Shown: piece by piece, positions 29,001-38,264 of the stretch
Numbering within the stretch: position 1 is the first letter of the stretch
Layout of the letters: each line of letters opens with the position of its first letter
Source of the DNA: Tricholomella constricta
Taxonomy: Eukaryota > Basidiomycota > Agaricomycetes > Agaricales > Lyophyllaceae
Reading direction: 5' to 3'
Length of the DNA stretch: 64,000 nucleotides
NCBI GenBank assembly: GCA_013368375.1
Contig: JAACJP010000064.1
Span: 1-64,000 of the forward strand
The notes under the pieces: generated by a model
Database searches by the model: none
Told to the model about the DNA's origin: nothing
What the model saw: only the letters and a program-made list of their open reading frames with translations
Program-made: the position numbers and the translations under genes

Positions 29001-30640
29001 GATACGGTCATCGGACCGTGTACGTCGCTGAAAATGCGATCTAGCACTCCATGAGCGCGATCAGCAGTCTGGGGGAAAGCAAATCGGTGTTGCTTTCCAG
29101 CGATACACGCCTCACAGATCTTGGGCATCGGGGCGCGCGAGCTGATGTTAAGATCGGCGGCGAGGTTCTCCCGGATGATCTGATCAAGGCGATCTGTTCC
29201 AATATGGCACAGACGTCGGTGGAGGAGGGATTTGTCGACGACAGCAGCTCGTGAAGCACTGTATCGGGGAGAAGGAGGGGACTGGACTATAGTCGTACCG
29301 TTGAGATATCCAGTCGTCGACGCGTCGACAGTTGCCGTAAAAACTAAAGTTTTCATGTTCTCCAGATAAAATGACACGGTTCGCGTTCGGATGACGACAA
29401 GGAACTTATGATGCGTAGTGAGGGTGAGGACGGACAATAAATTGTTTGCGAGGGCGGGGACAAGAAGTACATTCGAGATGATAACATCGCGCAGTGCTTC
29501 TCCTTTCGAATTCGTCCCGTCCGGCCTGAATAGCACCGATCCCTTTCCCTCAGAATAGACGACCTTTCCATCGGCGAGATGGATAGGTACCCTCCACCGC
29601 TTCAGATCATCGCCGAACCACTCTCGACGTGGGGTCATATGCGCAGTGGCCCCAGTGTCTGCATTCCATTGATCAGTGGGGGGATCCTTGGAAGACTGTG
29701 AAGAGCGACAAACGGCAGCGTCTGCCTTGACTGCGGGGCCATCACATCCCTCCTCGGTTTTAGAGGCGGCGGCGGCGGCCTTCTTGCCACGATATCGGCC
29801 ACGATCAGACTTGGAGTTGGACGTTTTGCCATCGGTCTTCTTCTTCGCGAGGTTGCGTGCGTCAGAATAGAAGGGACAGTCGGCGATGATGTGCTCGCCG
29901 TCGCAGAGGAAACATTTGATGACCCGCGCAGCGGCAGCGGCAGCGGCTATGGCGGCAGATTCGACGTCCTCGAGCGCGGCGCGTCGCTGTGTCTCTTCAT
30001 TGCGGAAAGCCTCTAGCACGGCGTCCTTGGAGAGCGCGCTGAGCAGGAGCAGGGAGGAGACGAAGGAATTGAATTCGGCTGGTAGAGCGCGAATCATGGC
30101 CATTACAGTAAGCTCTTCATCGAGCTTCTCGAGGGTATACCCCTTGACTGTGGCGCCCGACGCGTTGATGGTGTCGGGAGGACGGAGGGCCTTGATGCGA
30201 AGCATGGCGCCCTCTACGCGCGTCGTGAGGTCGGTGAGCGACTCGACGTCGGTCTTGCGAATGCTGAAAAGGTCACTGAGGGAATTAAAACGGGAGTTCG
30301 GAGCAGATTTGCTGTGGACTTCTCGGAGTTTATCCCACATCGCAGCGGGATCGTCCCTGATCGCATCTACGTGGATCTTATTGGCTTCGTCCAGCCATTG
30401 GTAGATCTCGCCAGCCGCCTTGTCACTACGGGTGAGATAAGCGTTGTAAAGGACGAGGCGAGCGGCGACGGATGCGGCATCAGCGCCTGGTGATGTGGCC
30501 GGCGGCGCGGTTTCCTTTCTGAGGACGATGCGGATGACGCCCAGGTACATCAGGCGACCGTACATCGACTTCTCCCAGTAGATGTATTTAATGGTGCCGA
30601 GTTTGGAGATGGGGGAGCGGGATGATGTCGAGTCGTCCAT
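26093..30640 (-). CDS. Gag-Pol polyprotein of the copia element (1,515 aa)
   Basis: A single frame from ATG at 30640. Order: Gag with a CCHC knuckle (CFLCDGEHIIADCP); protease with WNADTGATAHMT; integrase HHCC region (HRRLCH...CEACIAGKQHR) and DDE core (FSDVHGP, LHSDPGGEYV, STPATPQQNGVAERVN); RT with ARVVAQGFSQRPGVDFDETFAP, VYGLKQG and catalytic VHVDDM; RNase H with FSDADHGG, TTEAEFVA and LLTKAL. Integrase before RT defines Ty1/copia. HVDD replaces the usual YVDD. All motifs needed for activity are visible. Confidence 0.96.
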   Translation of the reverse strand: MDDSTSSRSPISKLGTIKYIYWEKSMYGRLMYLGVIRIVLRKETAPPATSPGADAASVAARLVLYNAYLTRSDKAAGEIYQWLDEANKIHVDAIRDDPAAMWDKLREVHSKSAPNSRFNSLSDLFSIRKTDVESLTDLTTRVEGAMLRIKALRPPDTINASGATVKGYTLEKLDEELTVMAMIRALPAEFNSFVSSLLLLSALSKDAVLEAFRNEETQRRAALEDVESAAIAAAAAAARVIKCFLCDGEHIIADCPFYSDARNLAKKKTDGKTSNSKSDRGRYRGKKAAAAASKTEEGCDGPAVKADAAVCRSSQSSKDPPTDQWNADTGATAHMTPRREWFGDDLKRWRVPIHLADGKVVYSEGKGSVLFRPDGTNSKGEALRDVIISNVLLVPALANNLLSVLTLTTHHKFLVVIRTRTVSFYLENMKTLVFTATVDASTTGYLNGTTIVQSPPSPRYSASRAAVVDKSLLHRRLCHIGTDRLDQIIRENLAADLNISSRAPMPKICEACIAGKQHRFAFPQTADRAHGVLDRIFSDVHGPMTVSSGEHRYWVTFLDDTSRWLELYTMGKKSEVFAAFKLFKALVERQTGRKIKCLHSDPGGEYVLRELIDLCAAEGIRIEWSTPATPQQNGVAERVNRTISDAVTSMLQEAGLPLSFWRFALRVYRHVHNRCPTSALPANTTPFEQFKGRKPRIAHLRVFGCRAYVLIGREKRKSLQGHTIKGIFVGYPDNYAGWMVYDPITKKTHISRDVIFDESVFPGLKIASAPLGGPAPSPDDFPDTDDDEPYDSDEFDGPVIPATLPAINAVPEAVGVAPNPAGAVDEEPPQAEDDQLPVDEEVEPPPPSPRRLRERKAPSHPNDAYVESARRHDELLQEKARARAEARARIDVDEPPQPEQLWDVEVGPADPVGEQEVDLVVNLASAEALAAAGRAYVEHGISPGGYGVAFAAFADGESAHKVGAHDLNPRSFREAMQSEHAAQWHEAMCEEMNAHDANGTWRVVFLPAGKKTIGSRWVFKVKHLPDGAIDRFKARVVAQGFSQRPGVDFDETFAPTARWNAVRTILALAGSEDLHLESVDITAAFLHSDIDCSEIFMRLPDGFPLQPPPGTTRAPGEGVPVGHIRKGVYGLKQGAFLWHKLLHKVFLSLGFTRIVSDPCVYVYLRGEVRIIIPVHVDDMTLASASMPAILRTIEQLRAHFKLRHLGPTTGLLGVRITRDRANRTLCIDQRAYAIEVLARFTMLDSKPVATPMEPGLRLSKAQCPSSRTEEDEMRTVPYIQATGALLYLAMCTRPDIAFAVGVLCRFNTNPGLAHWKAVKHLLRYVRGTLDYRIEYSAAAAALAPSGALFQTFSDADHGGNIDTGRSTTGTVLIVAGGAVSWRSHLQSIVALSTTEAEFVAASETGRELCWLRNFLADIGSSQTGPSIMNIDNQSAISVSRHPEHMGRLKHLDRHWFWLRQAIADGKITPMFIPTSLMTADLLTKALSRDLVDKFRRQMGLIGTWSRDPIDKSPVM

Positions 30641-30794
30641 TTCGACAGATCAGATAAGATAAAGCAGCGGAAGTTTTTCTTCGAAGAAGCTTCAGGGCTC
30701 GACAGGTGACTGGAGCAAAGCTAATTCGGAGCCGATGTCGACGTCGAGTGACGGAGTGTGGCTGTGGGATCTTCGGTGTCAAAGTCGGGGCACG

Positions 30795-30806
30795 GGGCCC
30801 ATAACC
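30795..30806 (-). other. Half-tRNA primer-binding site of the copia element
   Basis: Directly after the 5' LTR the minus strand reads GGTTATGGGCCC. Its complement GGGCCCATAACC matches the anticodon arm of initiator methionine tRNA (CAT anticodon). Drosophila copia uses a comparable internally cleaved primer. Confidence 0.7.
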
Positions 30807-31045
30807 TGTTGAATGAGGGTAGATGGGAATGACAAAGACCGAAGGGTCCCGAGAGAAAACTTCCGGCTAGCTTACAGAGGACTGGGGTCCAGTGTTAGAT
30901 GTAAGAGTAGCTAAAGGGAAACTCTACATCTACGGATAGTGGACGGTATGCGTGTCACGTGATAAGCGATCAAGAGAGATAACAAAAGAGATAAGGAAAC
31001 GGTAAGTAGTAATAGGTAAGGAAGAAAAAATATACACCTGCGACA

Positions 31046-34000
31046 CTTCCTTCATGCGCTCCACGAACTCGTCTGCTGACTCGTTCTTGGAAGCGCCCCG
31101 ACGCGGCTCAAAGCCCATGCGCGGATGCCGACCAGTGTCAAGCAGGAAGGGGGTCTGCTGCGTCGCCGAATGTACATGGTTGTTGTAACTGAATTCGGCG
31201 TCGGGCAGGAGGTCCTCCCAATCGTTCTGGCGCTCATTGCAGAAGACTCGCAAGAACTGTTCCAGTTCCTGGTTGACACGCTCTGTCTGTCCGTCGGTCT
31301 GTGGGTGGTACGCCGTCGAGGCCGACAGCTTGATACCCAGGAGTCTGTACAGTTCGCGCGTGAACTCGGCGACGAACTGTGGACCTCGATCGGAGACGAA
31401 TGCGTCGGGGAGACCGTGCAGCTTCCAGACATGGCGACGGTAGAGGTTCGCAGCTCCCAGGGCCGAACAAGTCGTGTGCGACGCGATGAAGTGCGCGCGC
31501 TTTCCAACTGAATCCACGACATTCATGATCGCGTCGTGGCCGTTGGACTCTGGAAGTTCGGTGATGAAGTCGACCGATACGACATTCCATCGGCCTTCGG
31601 GGATGGGAAGCGGCTGCAGCTGTCCGACGGGGAGTTGGCGGCGAGGTTTCGTGCGCAGACACATGTCACAGGTGCTGGTGTACGAACCGATGAAGCGCGA
31701 CATCTGGGGCCACCAGTAGTTGCGCGACACCAGTTCGAGCGTCTTCCAGCGACCGGGGTGACCGGCGACCTTGGAGTCGTGGTGCTGCTCCACAATGCGT
31801 CGGCGAAGGTCTGGGACGTTCGGGACATAGATCCGTCCACGGAACGTGAGCAGACCGCCTTCCTCTCCCCACTCGCCAAAGCGAAGGGAGCGGCCGGCGA
31901 TCTTGGATGCTTTGACCAGTTGCGCCGCTTTCGCGACCGCATCCTCCTGAGCCCCATCACGATTGCCCTTGCGGATCGCTTTCAGCACATCATCCTCCTC
32001 TCCGACCAGTGCAAGGCCTTCAGTTGCACGAACGGCGAAGAATTCTGGTTTGAGCAGCACGATGTTGGCGTTGTCGGCGCTTCCGTCGCCATGGTCGGGG
32101 CGACGCGATAACGCGTCGGGTTTGCCCATGCTACGGCCAGGACGGTGGTGGAGGGCGAAGTCGAAGTTAGCGAGGTAAAGCGACCATCGGGCTTGACGCC
32201 GATTGAGTTTCTTCGCGGTGAGGAAGTACTCGAGGTTCTTGTGGTCGGTCCAGATCTCCACCTTGTGCTTTGCGCCTTCTACGAAGTGTCGCCATTCCTC
32301 CAGAGACCGGATGATCGCCAGCATCTCTTTGTCATGGATCTCGTAGTTCCGCTCGACGGCGTTCAAGCTCTTCGAGTAGAACGCGACCGGGTGCCACTTG
32401 CCATCGGACGGCGACTCTTGCGACAGGACTGCGCCCGTTGCGAAGTCGGACGAGTCGGCTTCGATGCGGTACGGTCGATCGTCGTCGGGGAACATGAGGA
32501 CTGGCCCCGATGTGATCGCAGACTTCAGAAGGGCAAAGGCCGACTGCTCCGACTCTCCCCATCGCCAGGCGACGTCCTTGCCTGTCAGATCGAACAGGGG
32601 TCGGGCGTGGTGCGAGAAGTCCTGGATGAACCGTCGGTAGAAATTGGTGAAGCCTAGGAACGCTTGCACCTCCTTCTTGTTCTTCGGCGCCGGCCATTCC
32701 AACACTCCAGCGACTTTAACCGGATCCATTTCCGCTTGCCCTTGCGAGATGATCAGCCCGAGATACTCGATCTTAGTCTGCTCAAATTCGCATTTCTCGG
32801 GCTTTAAGAACAGCTGATGTTCGCGGAGTCGGTCCAGTACCAGTCGCGTGACCCGATGGTGTTCCTCTAGCGTCTTTGTATAAATCAAGATGTCATCGAG
32901 GTACACGCAAACAACACCTTCAGCGATCAGATCGCGGAAGATATCATTCATCATGGTCTGAAATGTGGCGGGGCTGTTCGTGAGGCCGAAGAACATGACG
33001 AGCGGCTCGAAGAGGCCGCGATTCGTCCGAAACGCTGCCTTCCACTCGTCGCCTTCCTTGATCCGCACGTTGTTGTACCCCCATCGGACGTCCAACTTGG
33101 TGAAGTACCGCGCGCCGCGAAGGTTATTCACCAGTTCGCTAATGAGGGGCAGCGGGTATCGGTTCTTCACCGTGAGCGCATTGAGCGTCCGATAGTCCTG
33201 AACCAGTCGGAGCGACCCGTCCTTCTTCTTGATGAAGAAGACCGGCGACGCCATGGGCGACTTGGACGGTCGGATGCGACCTGTCTCGAGGTTCTCCTTG
33301 AGGAACGCGTCGAGTTCGACCTGTTCTGCCGGTGAGAGCGGGTAGACCTTCGTGCCCGTCGGCGACGCGCCCGGCTCCAGTTCGATAGCATGGTCCCATT
33401 GCTTGCGCTCTGGAAGCTCATCGAATGCGACTTTGGAGAAGACATCTTCAAAGTCGTGGAGGTGGGTCGGTACTGCGTCGCGGAAAGTTCTGGGCACGGA
33501 GTTAGCAGCGTGCGCTTCCGCAAGTCGCTGCGATGTCGTTTGGCTGGCCCGAATATGTTCGGCGGTCGGAGTCGGATGGATCGCGGTCGCGAAGATGCGA
33601 TCGCCACTCAGGAAGGTTTCCACCAGGAAGTCGTCAGACTCTGGGTCAGGTTCCTCCAGGACCGGGGTGTAGGGGAGGAACTCCTCCTCATCAGAGTCGT
33701 CCTCAACATACGGGTTGGTCGGGGCTCGCAGGTCGGGCTCAGTCATCGGTATACCGTCGGCTCGACAGGCGCGGATCGCTGCGCGCACTTTGGTGCGTGC
33801 GCGCCGATCGGCTTTGACCTCGTCCTTGCAGGTGCCGCACTGCGTCGGACAGCGACTCATCTTCACCTCCTTGGTCTCCCAGTCGATCTCGGGGTTATGG
33901 TTTTTAAGCCAGTTGAACCCGAGGATCATGTCTTGCTTGCCTAACTGGGTGACCCCGAAGACGGCTCGTTCGGTATGACCGTTGTATCGCAAGACAGCTT

Positions 34001-34472
34001 CTACGATGCAAGAGACCGAACCGCCTTCGTTGAGAGTGCCGTCCACATTGTAAACCGGGGATGGCCGACTAAGCACCTTGGTTGTGAGCTTGTGTTTCTC
34101 GACAAAAGCAACATTGAGAAAACTGCCAGTCGCTCCGCTGTCCACTAGGGCAGTGACGGCATGCGACTCCTGGGTGTCGGTGGTCTCCAGTTCGACGTTG
34201 AGCCACAGGGATCTGGGGCAGGGGGAGGCAGCGGCGATGAAGCGACTAGGGAGTCGCTTTTCCCAGCGGGGTAGGCCACGACGCGACGGGGCGATCGGCT
34301 TTGCGACTGCGATTGGTGTCGTCGGGTCGGAGGGGTTTTGTACGTCTTTGTCGGTCGGTTCACTCGTCGGAATAGCAGCAATATTAGGTGTATTGGCGTA
34401 TTCTACGGATAAAGGAGCGAACCGATTACGACTAGACAACGGGGGCGTACGTTCCACCCGTTGTGTAATTAA
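31046..34472 (-). pseudogene. pol: N-terminal Pol part of chromovirus M (protease to integrase)
   Basis: It contains retropepsin (ALVDSGATGSFL), RT (YPLPLISEL, YLDDILIYT), RNase H (EADSSDFATGAVL) and integrase (VSRNYWWPQM, FVSDRGPQFVAEF, YHPQTDGQTERVN). The frame runs into the copia LTR and stops there, so the protein loses its chromodomain. It is entered by -1 slip at the heptamer 34472-34478, as in P. Confidence 0.9.
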
Positions 34473-35683
34473 AAACCCTCCTCGGCGTCGGAGGCGGTCG
34501 CGTCGGCCGACGATGGAGTCGGGTCGGCGGGGACTGCGTCCTTGCGAGCTAGACGTTCCATGATAAGCGCCTCCAGCTCATCATCGAGCATGTGGCGCAC
34601 GTCCCAGCGCAAAGGGCAGTCACGAGAGTAGTGACCCTTTTTCTTGCACCGAAAACAGTGGTCGTCGGCAGGCGCGACTCGATCGCGCATCCGATCTACG
34701 TCCATTGGGATGCCCTGGGGGATCGGCCTGGGGGCTGGTGCGGCAGGAGCGCGGGGGGGAGCGGGAGCGGGAGCGGGAGCGGGAGCGGGGGCAGTAGCGA
34801 ACGCCCATCGTGCAGCTGCGGTGGTGGGCGGGCGGCTGTCGGGCGCCTTTGTCGGGACCATCCGACGGTGGAAGTCGTCCTCCGACCTCATGATGAAGTC
34901 TTGAGAACGAGCGATCCTCAGCCACTCCTCAATCTTCTCATCGTGCGGGCGACCCGTGGTGATGCTTCCGAGTCGCCTCGAGAGCTTCGGGTCCATTCCC
35001 CGACGGAATTTGAGGACCAGGTGACGCCCATCTGGGTAGCCCGCCTTGACCCACAGGGATCGGAACGAGTCGATGTACTCGTCGATCGATCGACCGTTCT
35101 GGAAGTACGCCGTCGACTCCAGGATGAGCGCGGCATCGGCGACCTCGTCGAAGAGGAAGAACTCGCCACGGAAGGTGTCTTCGAAGTCCTTCCAGGCGGG
35201 AAAGACGTCCTTGGCGGTTCCGAACTGGAACACCCGACTGACGAAGTCGGCGGCTCGCCCGTGCTGCATGTACGACAGCACCCATACTATTCGGGCGTGG
35301 TCGTCGGCGAAACTTCCCCCGCACAAGGAGAAGTAGAGCTTGCAGGCGTTCAAGAACGCGCGACCGCCCGATCGGGCGCCGTCGTAAATGGGAGGGGGCG
35401 ACGGTCGGAGGTGGTGCGATCCCGATCGCGGAGAGCCTGGCAGCGGGGTGGTCGTCTCAGGCGGCGGGGGGGTCGTGTCTGCTTCGGGAGCAGCGGGGGT
35501 GGGATTGGGGGGTGTCCCCGACATGAATTTTTCGAAAAGAGCGGAGAGGCGGTCCATAGAGGCCGAGTTGGAGGTATTGGAGGCAGAGAGAGCCGAAATT
35601 GTGGCTTCCATATTCGCCAACCGCTCCTCCGTCGTGAGGAAGGGAGAGAACGGTCGCTGCGACATGTCACCAAATTCGGACAT
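34469..35683 (-). CDS. gag: Gag of chromovirus M (404 aa)
   Basis: Retrotransposon Gag core (FEDTFRGEFFLFDEVADAAL, YIDSFRSLWVKAGY) and a CCHC knuckle (CFRCKKKGHYSRDC). Nearly identical to P Gag; one visible difference is TTPLPG in M against TTLLPG in P. Confidence 0.93.
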   Translation of the reverse strand: MSEFGDMSQRPFSPFLTTEERLANMEATISALSASNTSNSASMDRLSALFEKFMSGTPPNPTPAAPEADTTPPPPETTTPLPGSPRSGSHHLRPSPPPIYDGARSGGRAFLNACKLYFSLCGGSFADDHARIVWVLSYMQHGRAADFVSRVFQFGTAKDVFPAWKDFEDTFRGEFFLFDEVADAALILESTAYFQNGRSIDEYIDSFRSLWVKAGYPDGRHLVLKFRRGMDPKLSRRLGSITTGRPHDEKIEEWLRIARSQDFIMRSEDDFHRRMVPTKAPDSRPPTTAAARWAFATAPAPAPAPAPAPPRAPAAPAPRPIPQGIPMDVDRMRDRVAPADDHCFRCKKKGHYSRDCPLRWDVRHMLDDELEALIMERLARKDAVPADPTPSSADATASDAEEGF

Positions 35684-35810
35684 CTCGAAACGGGACTGGA
35701 CGGGCGATCGGGGCGAGCGCGCGTTGGACGGTCGCGTGTAGCAGACGCGTGTTTCGGCGCGGAAGCGGATCGGTCGGCTTCGTCGGGTTTCTAGAGTTAC
35801 TCTATTCTGC

Positions 35811-36307
35811 TGTTAGGGCGACCTCAGCGCAGAGCTTAGTCGTGCTGGCAGAGGGGAATCCAATGTTATATTATGTACGATTAGAGAGAACGTAAGTAGA
35901 CCTACCTGGCAGAGGGGAATCCAATGAGAATAGAGTAAAGGATTCCCCCATGTCAGGAGGATGACTATATACGAGTAACTACTTGAGGGCCGGCTCTCTG
36001 GGGTGTATGGTACGTAAATGATAACGGATGGGCAGCGGCGCGTGTATGTACACGTTCCCGACGCTGTCCGATCCTCGTGGCTCAGGGTGCAGGCGCACGA
36101 GGTCGGGTGACCGACGTCGGGATGTCGGGAATCGGGATCGGGCGCGCGCTGGAAGGGGAAGTAACGACAGGAAGTTATAAGTATGTACACCGATGCTTGG
36201 GGCGGAGCGTCGGGGTCGGGATCGCGATCATCTGGGGAGCGGTCGGTCACGTGCTCGTCCGAGGAATCGGATGGTCACGTGATCACCAAACAGGTGTTCC
36301 CCTAACA
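35811..36307 (-). repeat. 5' LTR of chromovirus M
   Basis: 497 bp, same family as 24719-25215, 37641-38137 and 43511-44007. Right-hand flank is CTTAC. Confidence 0.93.
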
Positions 36308-36589
36308 CTTACGGTACGTCTGGGAGAGCCAACAACAGTGCCCTCTGGTGTCCCCACCTCCTCACTTGTGCCCCCCACAACCTTGCACCGGCCGACGGAT
36401 TCGGCTCGTCATCCCGGACCCGCCCCGCCTTCCAGATCCGGACCCGCCCAACTCCCCGTTCCCGGACCCGCCCAACTCCCCGTTCCTGGACCCTCCCAAC
36501 TCCCCGTTCCCGGACCCTCCCCACTTCCCAGGCTGCTAGACTCCTCTTTAGGAGGGAGGACGGAGTGGAAGGAGGAGAAGACGCGTTAA
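36308..36589 (+). pseudogene. 3' fragment of gene X of element 2A
   Basis: The open frame starts TVRLGEPTTVPSGVP and becomes Pro-rich with GPAQLPVPGP repeats. It continues, after the inversion is undone, the frame that ends LDQALAEL at 44013. It parallels LDRVLSELAGRLGVPTSVPP in X of 2B. Similarity ends near 36530, marking a truncation of 2A. Confidence 0.75.
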
Positions 36590-36791
36590 GGTTAATGGCC
36601 GATCCTCTGATGATTGCATCCCACTCAGGGAACCCTGGTCGGGCGGAGCAGCTCGATAAGAGGCTTCGCTTGACGAATTGCGGGTCTCGCAAAAGTCGTG
36701 GAGGATCTCTTGAGTAACTTTGCACTGCGGTTGCTGGACCTGCTGCGCGATAGCTTCCTTTTTAAACCATGGCAGGTCGATGGCGGTGAGC
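36590..36791 (-). pseudogene. Unidentified coding remnant
   Basis: The minus strand has a short open stretch with FPEWDAIIRGSAINLN. That motif recalls segments seen in agaricomycete transposon-linked hypothetical proteins, but nothing more can be supported. Confidence 0.3.
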
Positions 36792-37150
36792 TGTTAGGAC
36801 CTGTGTAACACGCCGGTTACAGAGTTGTTCTGGAACCACCGAAGCGGACAGGCCTGACGTTCGTCGAGGAAGACGGCCTTTGAATGGGATATCTGGAGGT
36901 CGTGAGCGTCGTCGACGAATGCGTTCACAAGAGCGTTTATGAGAACGTGTGGAGCTCAAGGGATACAAGTAAGAGAAACAGAATAGATTGAGAGCAAAAG
37001 GAATCGAGAACAGAGACTGGTCGTAACAATAAGCAATATCGAGGTAAAGAGTCAGGAAAGAAGTGGTGTCATATTATATACAGTGGGCGTGCGTGGGAAA
37101 ACGTAGTGGGATGTGAGTTTTAGGGGTGGTCGTTAGGGGTGGTCGTGACA
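36792..37150 (-). repeat. Probable LTR remnant of another gypsy element
   Basis: On the minus strand it starts TGTCACGACCACC, has a TATATAA box, and ends GGTCCTAACA. It is preceded by a purine run GAGAGGGGG, the usual layout at a 3' LTR. No second copy and no target duplication are visible in the window. Confidence 0.5.
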
Positions 37151-37367
37151 TTACCCCCTCTCAAGCGTCGAGCCACCGAGACGCGGAAAAAGGTTCAAAT
37201 GCGGGTGTGGTGGTTGTTTTCCTTTCTGGGTCGCGCGCGGTCACGTGAGGGGCTCGTGGGGGTCCAGATCAATTGTGGGTCCATGTGGGTGATTTGGAGG
37301 ATCTCGGAGATTGAAAAAAAAAAAAATTCTGGCTGTCTTTCTCCTCCATTTCTTTTTTGTTTCCTTC

Positions 37368-37640
37368 ATGTCGTCCTTCAGACACAATTCTGCGTCCTCC
37401 GCCTCCGCTGCTCAGGTTTTGCGCGACCAAGGGTTGGCGCGATTATCCGCCGAAGATCGGGCACGTGTGGCGTTTCTGGACGTGCCCCCATCTGTTTCCC
37501 CAGCGCCTTCTCTTCCCGGGATCACCACATTTCTAGATGGGAGTGTCGAAGTCGTCTCCCGATCTTCGCTTGACCCCCCTACACCCTCCCTTCCTCGACT
37601 GGTCATTCGTCTTCCGGCTCAGGCTCCGCGAATCCGTCAC
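37368..37640 (+). pseudogene. 5' part of the broken zinc-cluster gene
   Basis: ATG at 37368 (MSSFRHNSASSASAAQVL), open to the P insertion site, 91 codons. Its frame matches the 3' part at 24713 when joined at GTCAC. It is now on the opposite strand because of the inversion. About 130 bp upstream is a homopolymer A run (37314-37326). Confidence 0.62.
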
Positions 37641-38137
37641 TGTTAGGGGAACACCTGTTTGGTGATCACGTGACCATCCGATTCCTCGGACGAGCACGTG
37701 ACCGACCGCTCCCCAGATGATCGCGATCCCGACCCCGACGCTCCGTCCCAAGCATCGGTGTACATACTTATAACTTCCTGTCGTTACTTCCCCTTCCAGC
37801 GCGCGCCCGATCCCGATTCCCGACATCCCGACGTCGGTCACCCGACCTCGTGCGCCTGCACCCTGAGCCACGAGGATCGGACAGCGTCGGGAACGTGTAC
37901 ATACACGCGCCGCTGCCCATCCGTTATCATTTACGTACCATACACCCCAGAGAGCCGGCCCTCAAGTAGTTACTCGTATATAGTCATCCTCCTGACATGG
38001 GGGAATCCTTTACTCTATTCTCATTGGATTCCCCTCTGCCAGGTAGGTCTACTTACGTTCTCTCTAATCGTACATAATATAACATTGGATTCCCCTCTGC
38101 CAGCACGACTAAGCTCTGCGCTGAGGTCGCCCTAACA
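37641..38137 (+). repeat. 5' LTR of chromovirus P, with promoter
   Basis: TGTTAGGGG...CCCTAACA. TATATA is at 37977-37982. About 28 bases after it, 38010-38021 reads TTACTCTATTCT, complementary to the presumed primer site downstream. The internal repeat GGATTCCCCTCTGCCAG occurs twice. Confidence 0.93.
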
Positions 38138-38139
38138 GC

Positions 38140-38151
38140 AGAATAGAGTAA
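38140..38151 (+). other. Self-priming primer-binding site of chromovirus P
   Basis: AGAATAGAGTAA starts two bases after the LTR. It is a perfect 12-nt complement of TTACTCTATTCT at 38010-38021, where a TATA-directed transcript should begin. The Tf1/sushi group of gypsy elements primes reverse transcription by folding back the 5' end of its own RNA; this layout fits that mechanism. M has the same arrangement (35797-35808 with 35927-35938). Confidence 0.75.
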
Positions 38152-38264
38152 CTCTAGAAACCCGACGAAGCCGACCGATCCGCTTCCGCGCCGAAACACG
38201 CGTCTGCTACACGCGACCGTCCAACGCGCGCTCGCCCCGATCGCCCGTCCAGTCCCGTTTCGAG

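Larger units (their letters stand above)
25829..31045 (-). mobile_element. Ty1/copia retrotransposon, complete, nested in chromovirus M
   Basis: 5,217 bp with 239-bp LTRs at 30807-31045 (5') and 25829-26067 (3'), identical by eye. It is flanked by a 5-bp duplication CTTCC (25824-25828 and 31046-31050). It has a single intact ORF, a half-tRNA type primer site and a short purine run GGTGGGAG before the 3' LTR. It is a very recent insertion. Confidence 0.95.
24719..36307 (-). mobile_element. Ty3/gypsy chromovirus M, split by a copia element
   Basis: LTRs of 497 bp lie at 35811-36307 (5') and 24719-25215 (3'). Removing the copia insertion and its 5-bp duplication leaves 6,367 bp, exactly the length of chromovirus P. 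The left flank is GTGAC and the right flank CTTAC, so M lacks a matching target duplication. The partners of both flanks are at the ends of P. Gag and Pol are otherwise open and nearly identical to P. Confidence 0.92.
36308..37640. other. 1.33 kb segment inverted between chromoviruses M and P
   Basis: The segment begins CTTAC and ends GTCAC. M is preceded by GTGAC and P is followed by GTAAG. Flipping the segment gives GTGAC on both sides of M and GTAAG on both sides of P, which are normal 5-bp duplications. The flip also restores two broken reading frames, the zinc-cluster gene across M and gene X of 2A across P. Recombination between the oppositely oriented 6.4 kb copies, or an assembly error between them, would produce this. 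Confidence 0.88.

Noticed and set aside
34592..35794. 400-codon frames antisense to chromovirus Gag (also 38154-39356)
   Set aside because: They are shadows of the CG-rich Gag reading frame and lack domain content.
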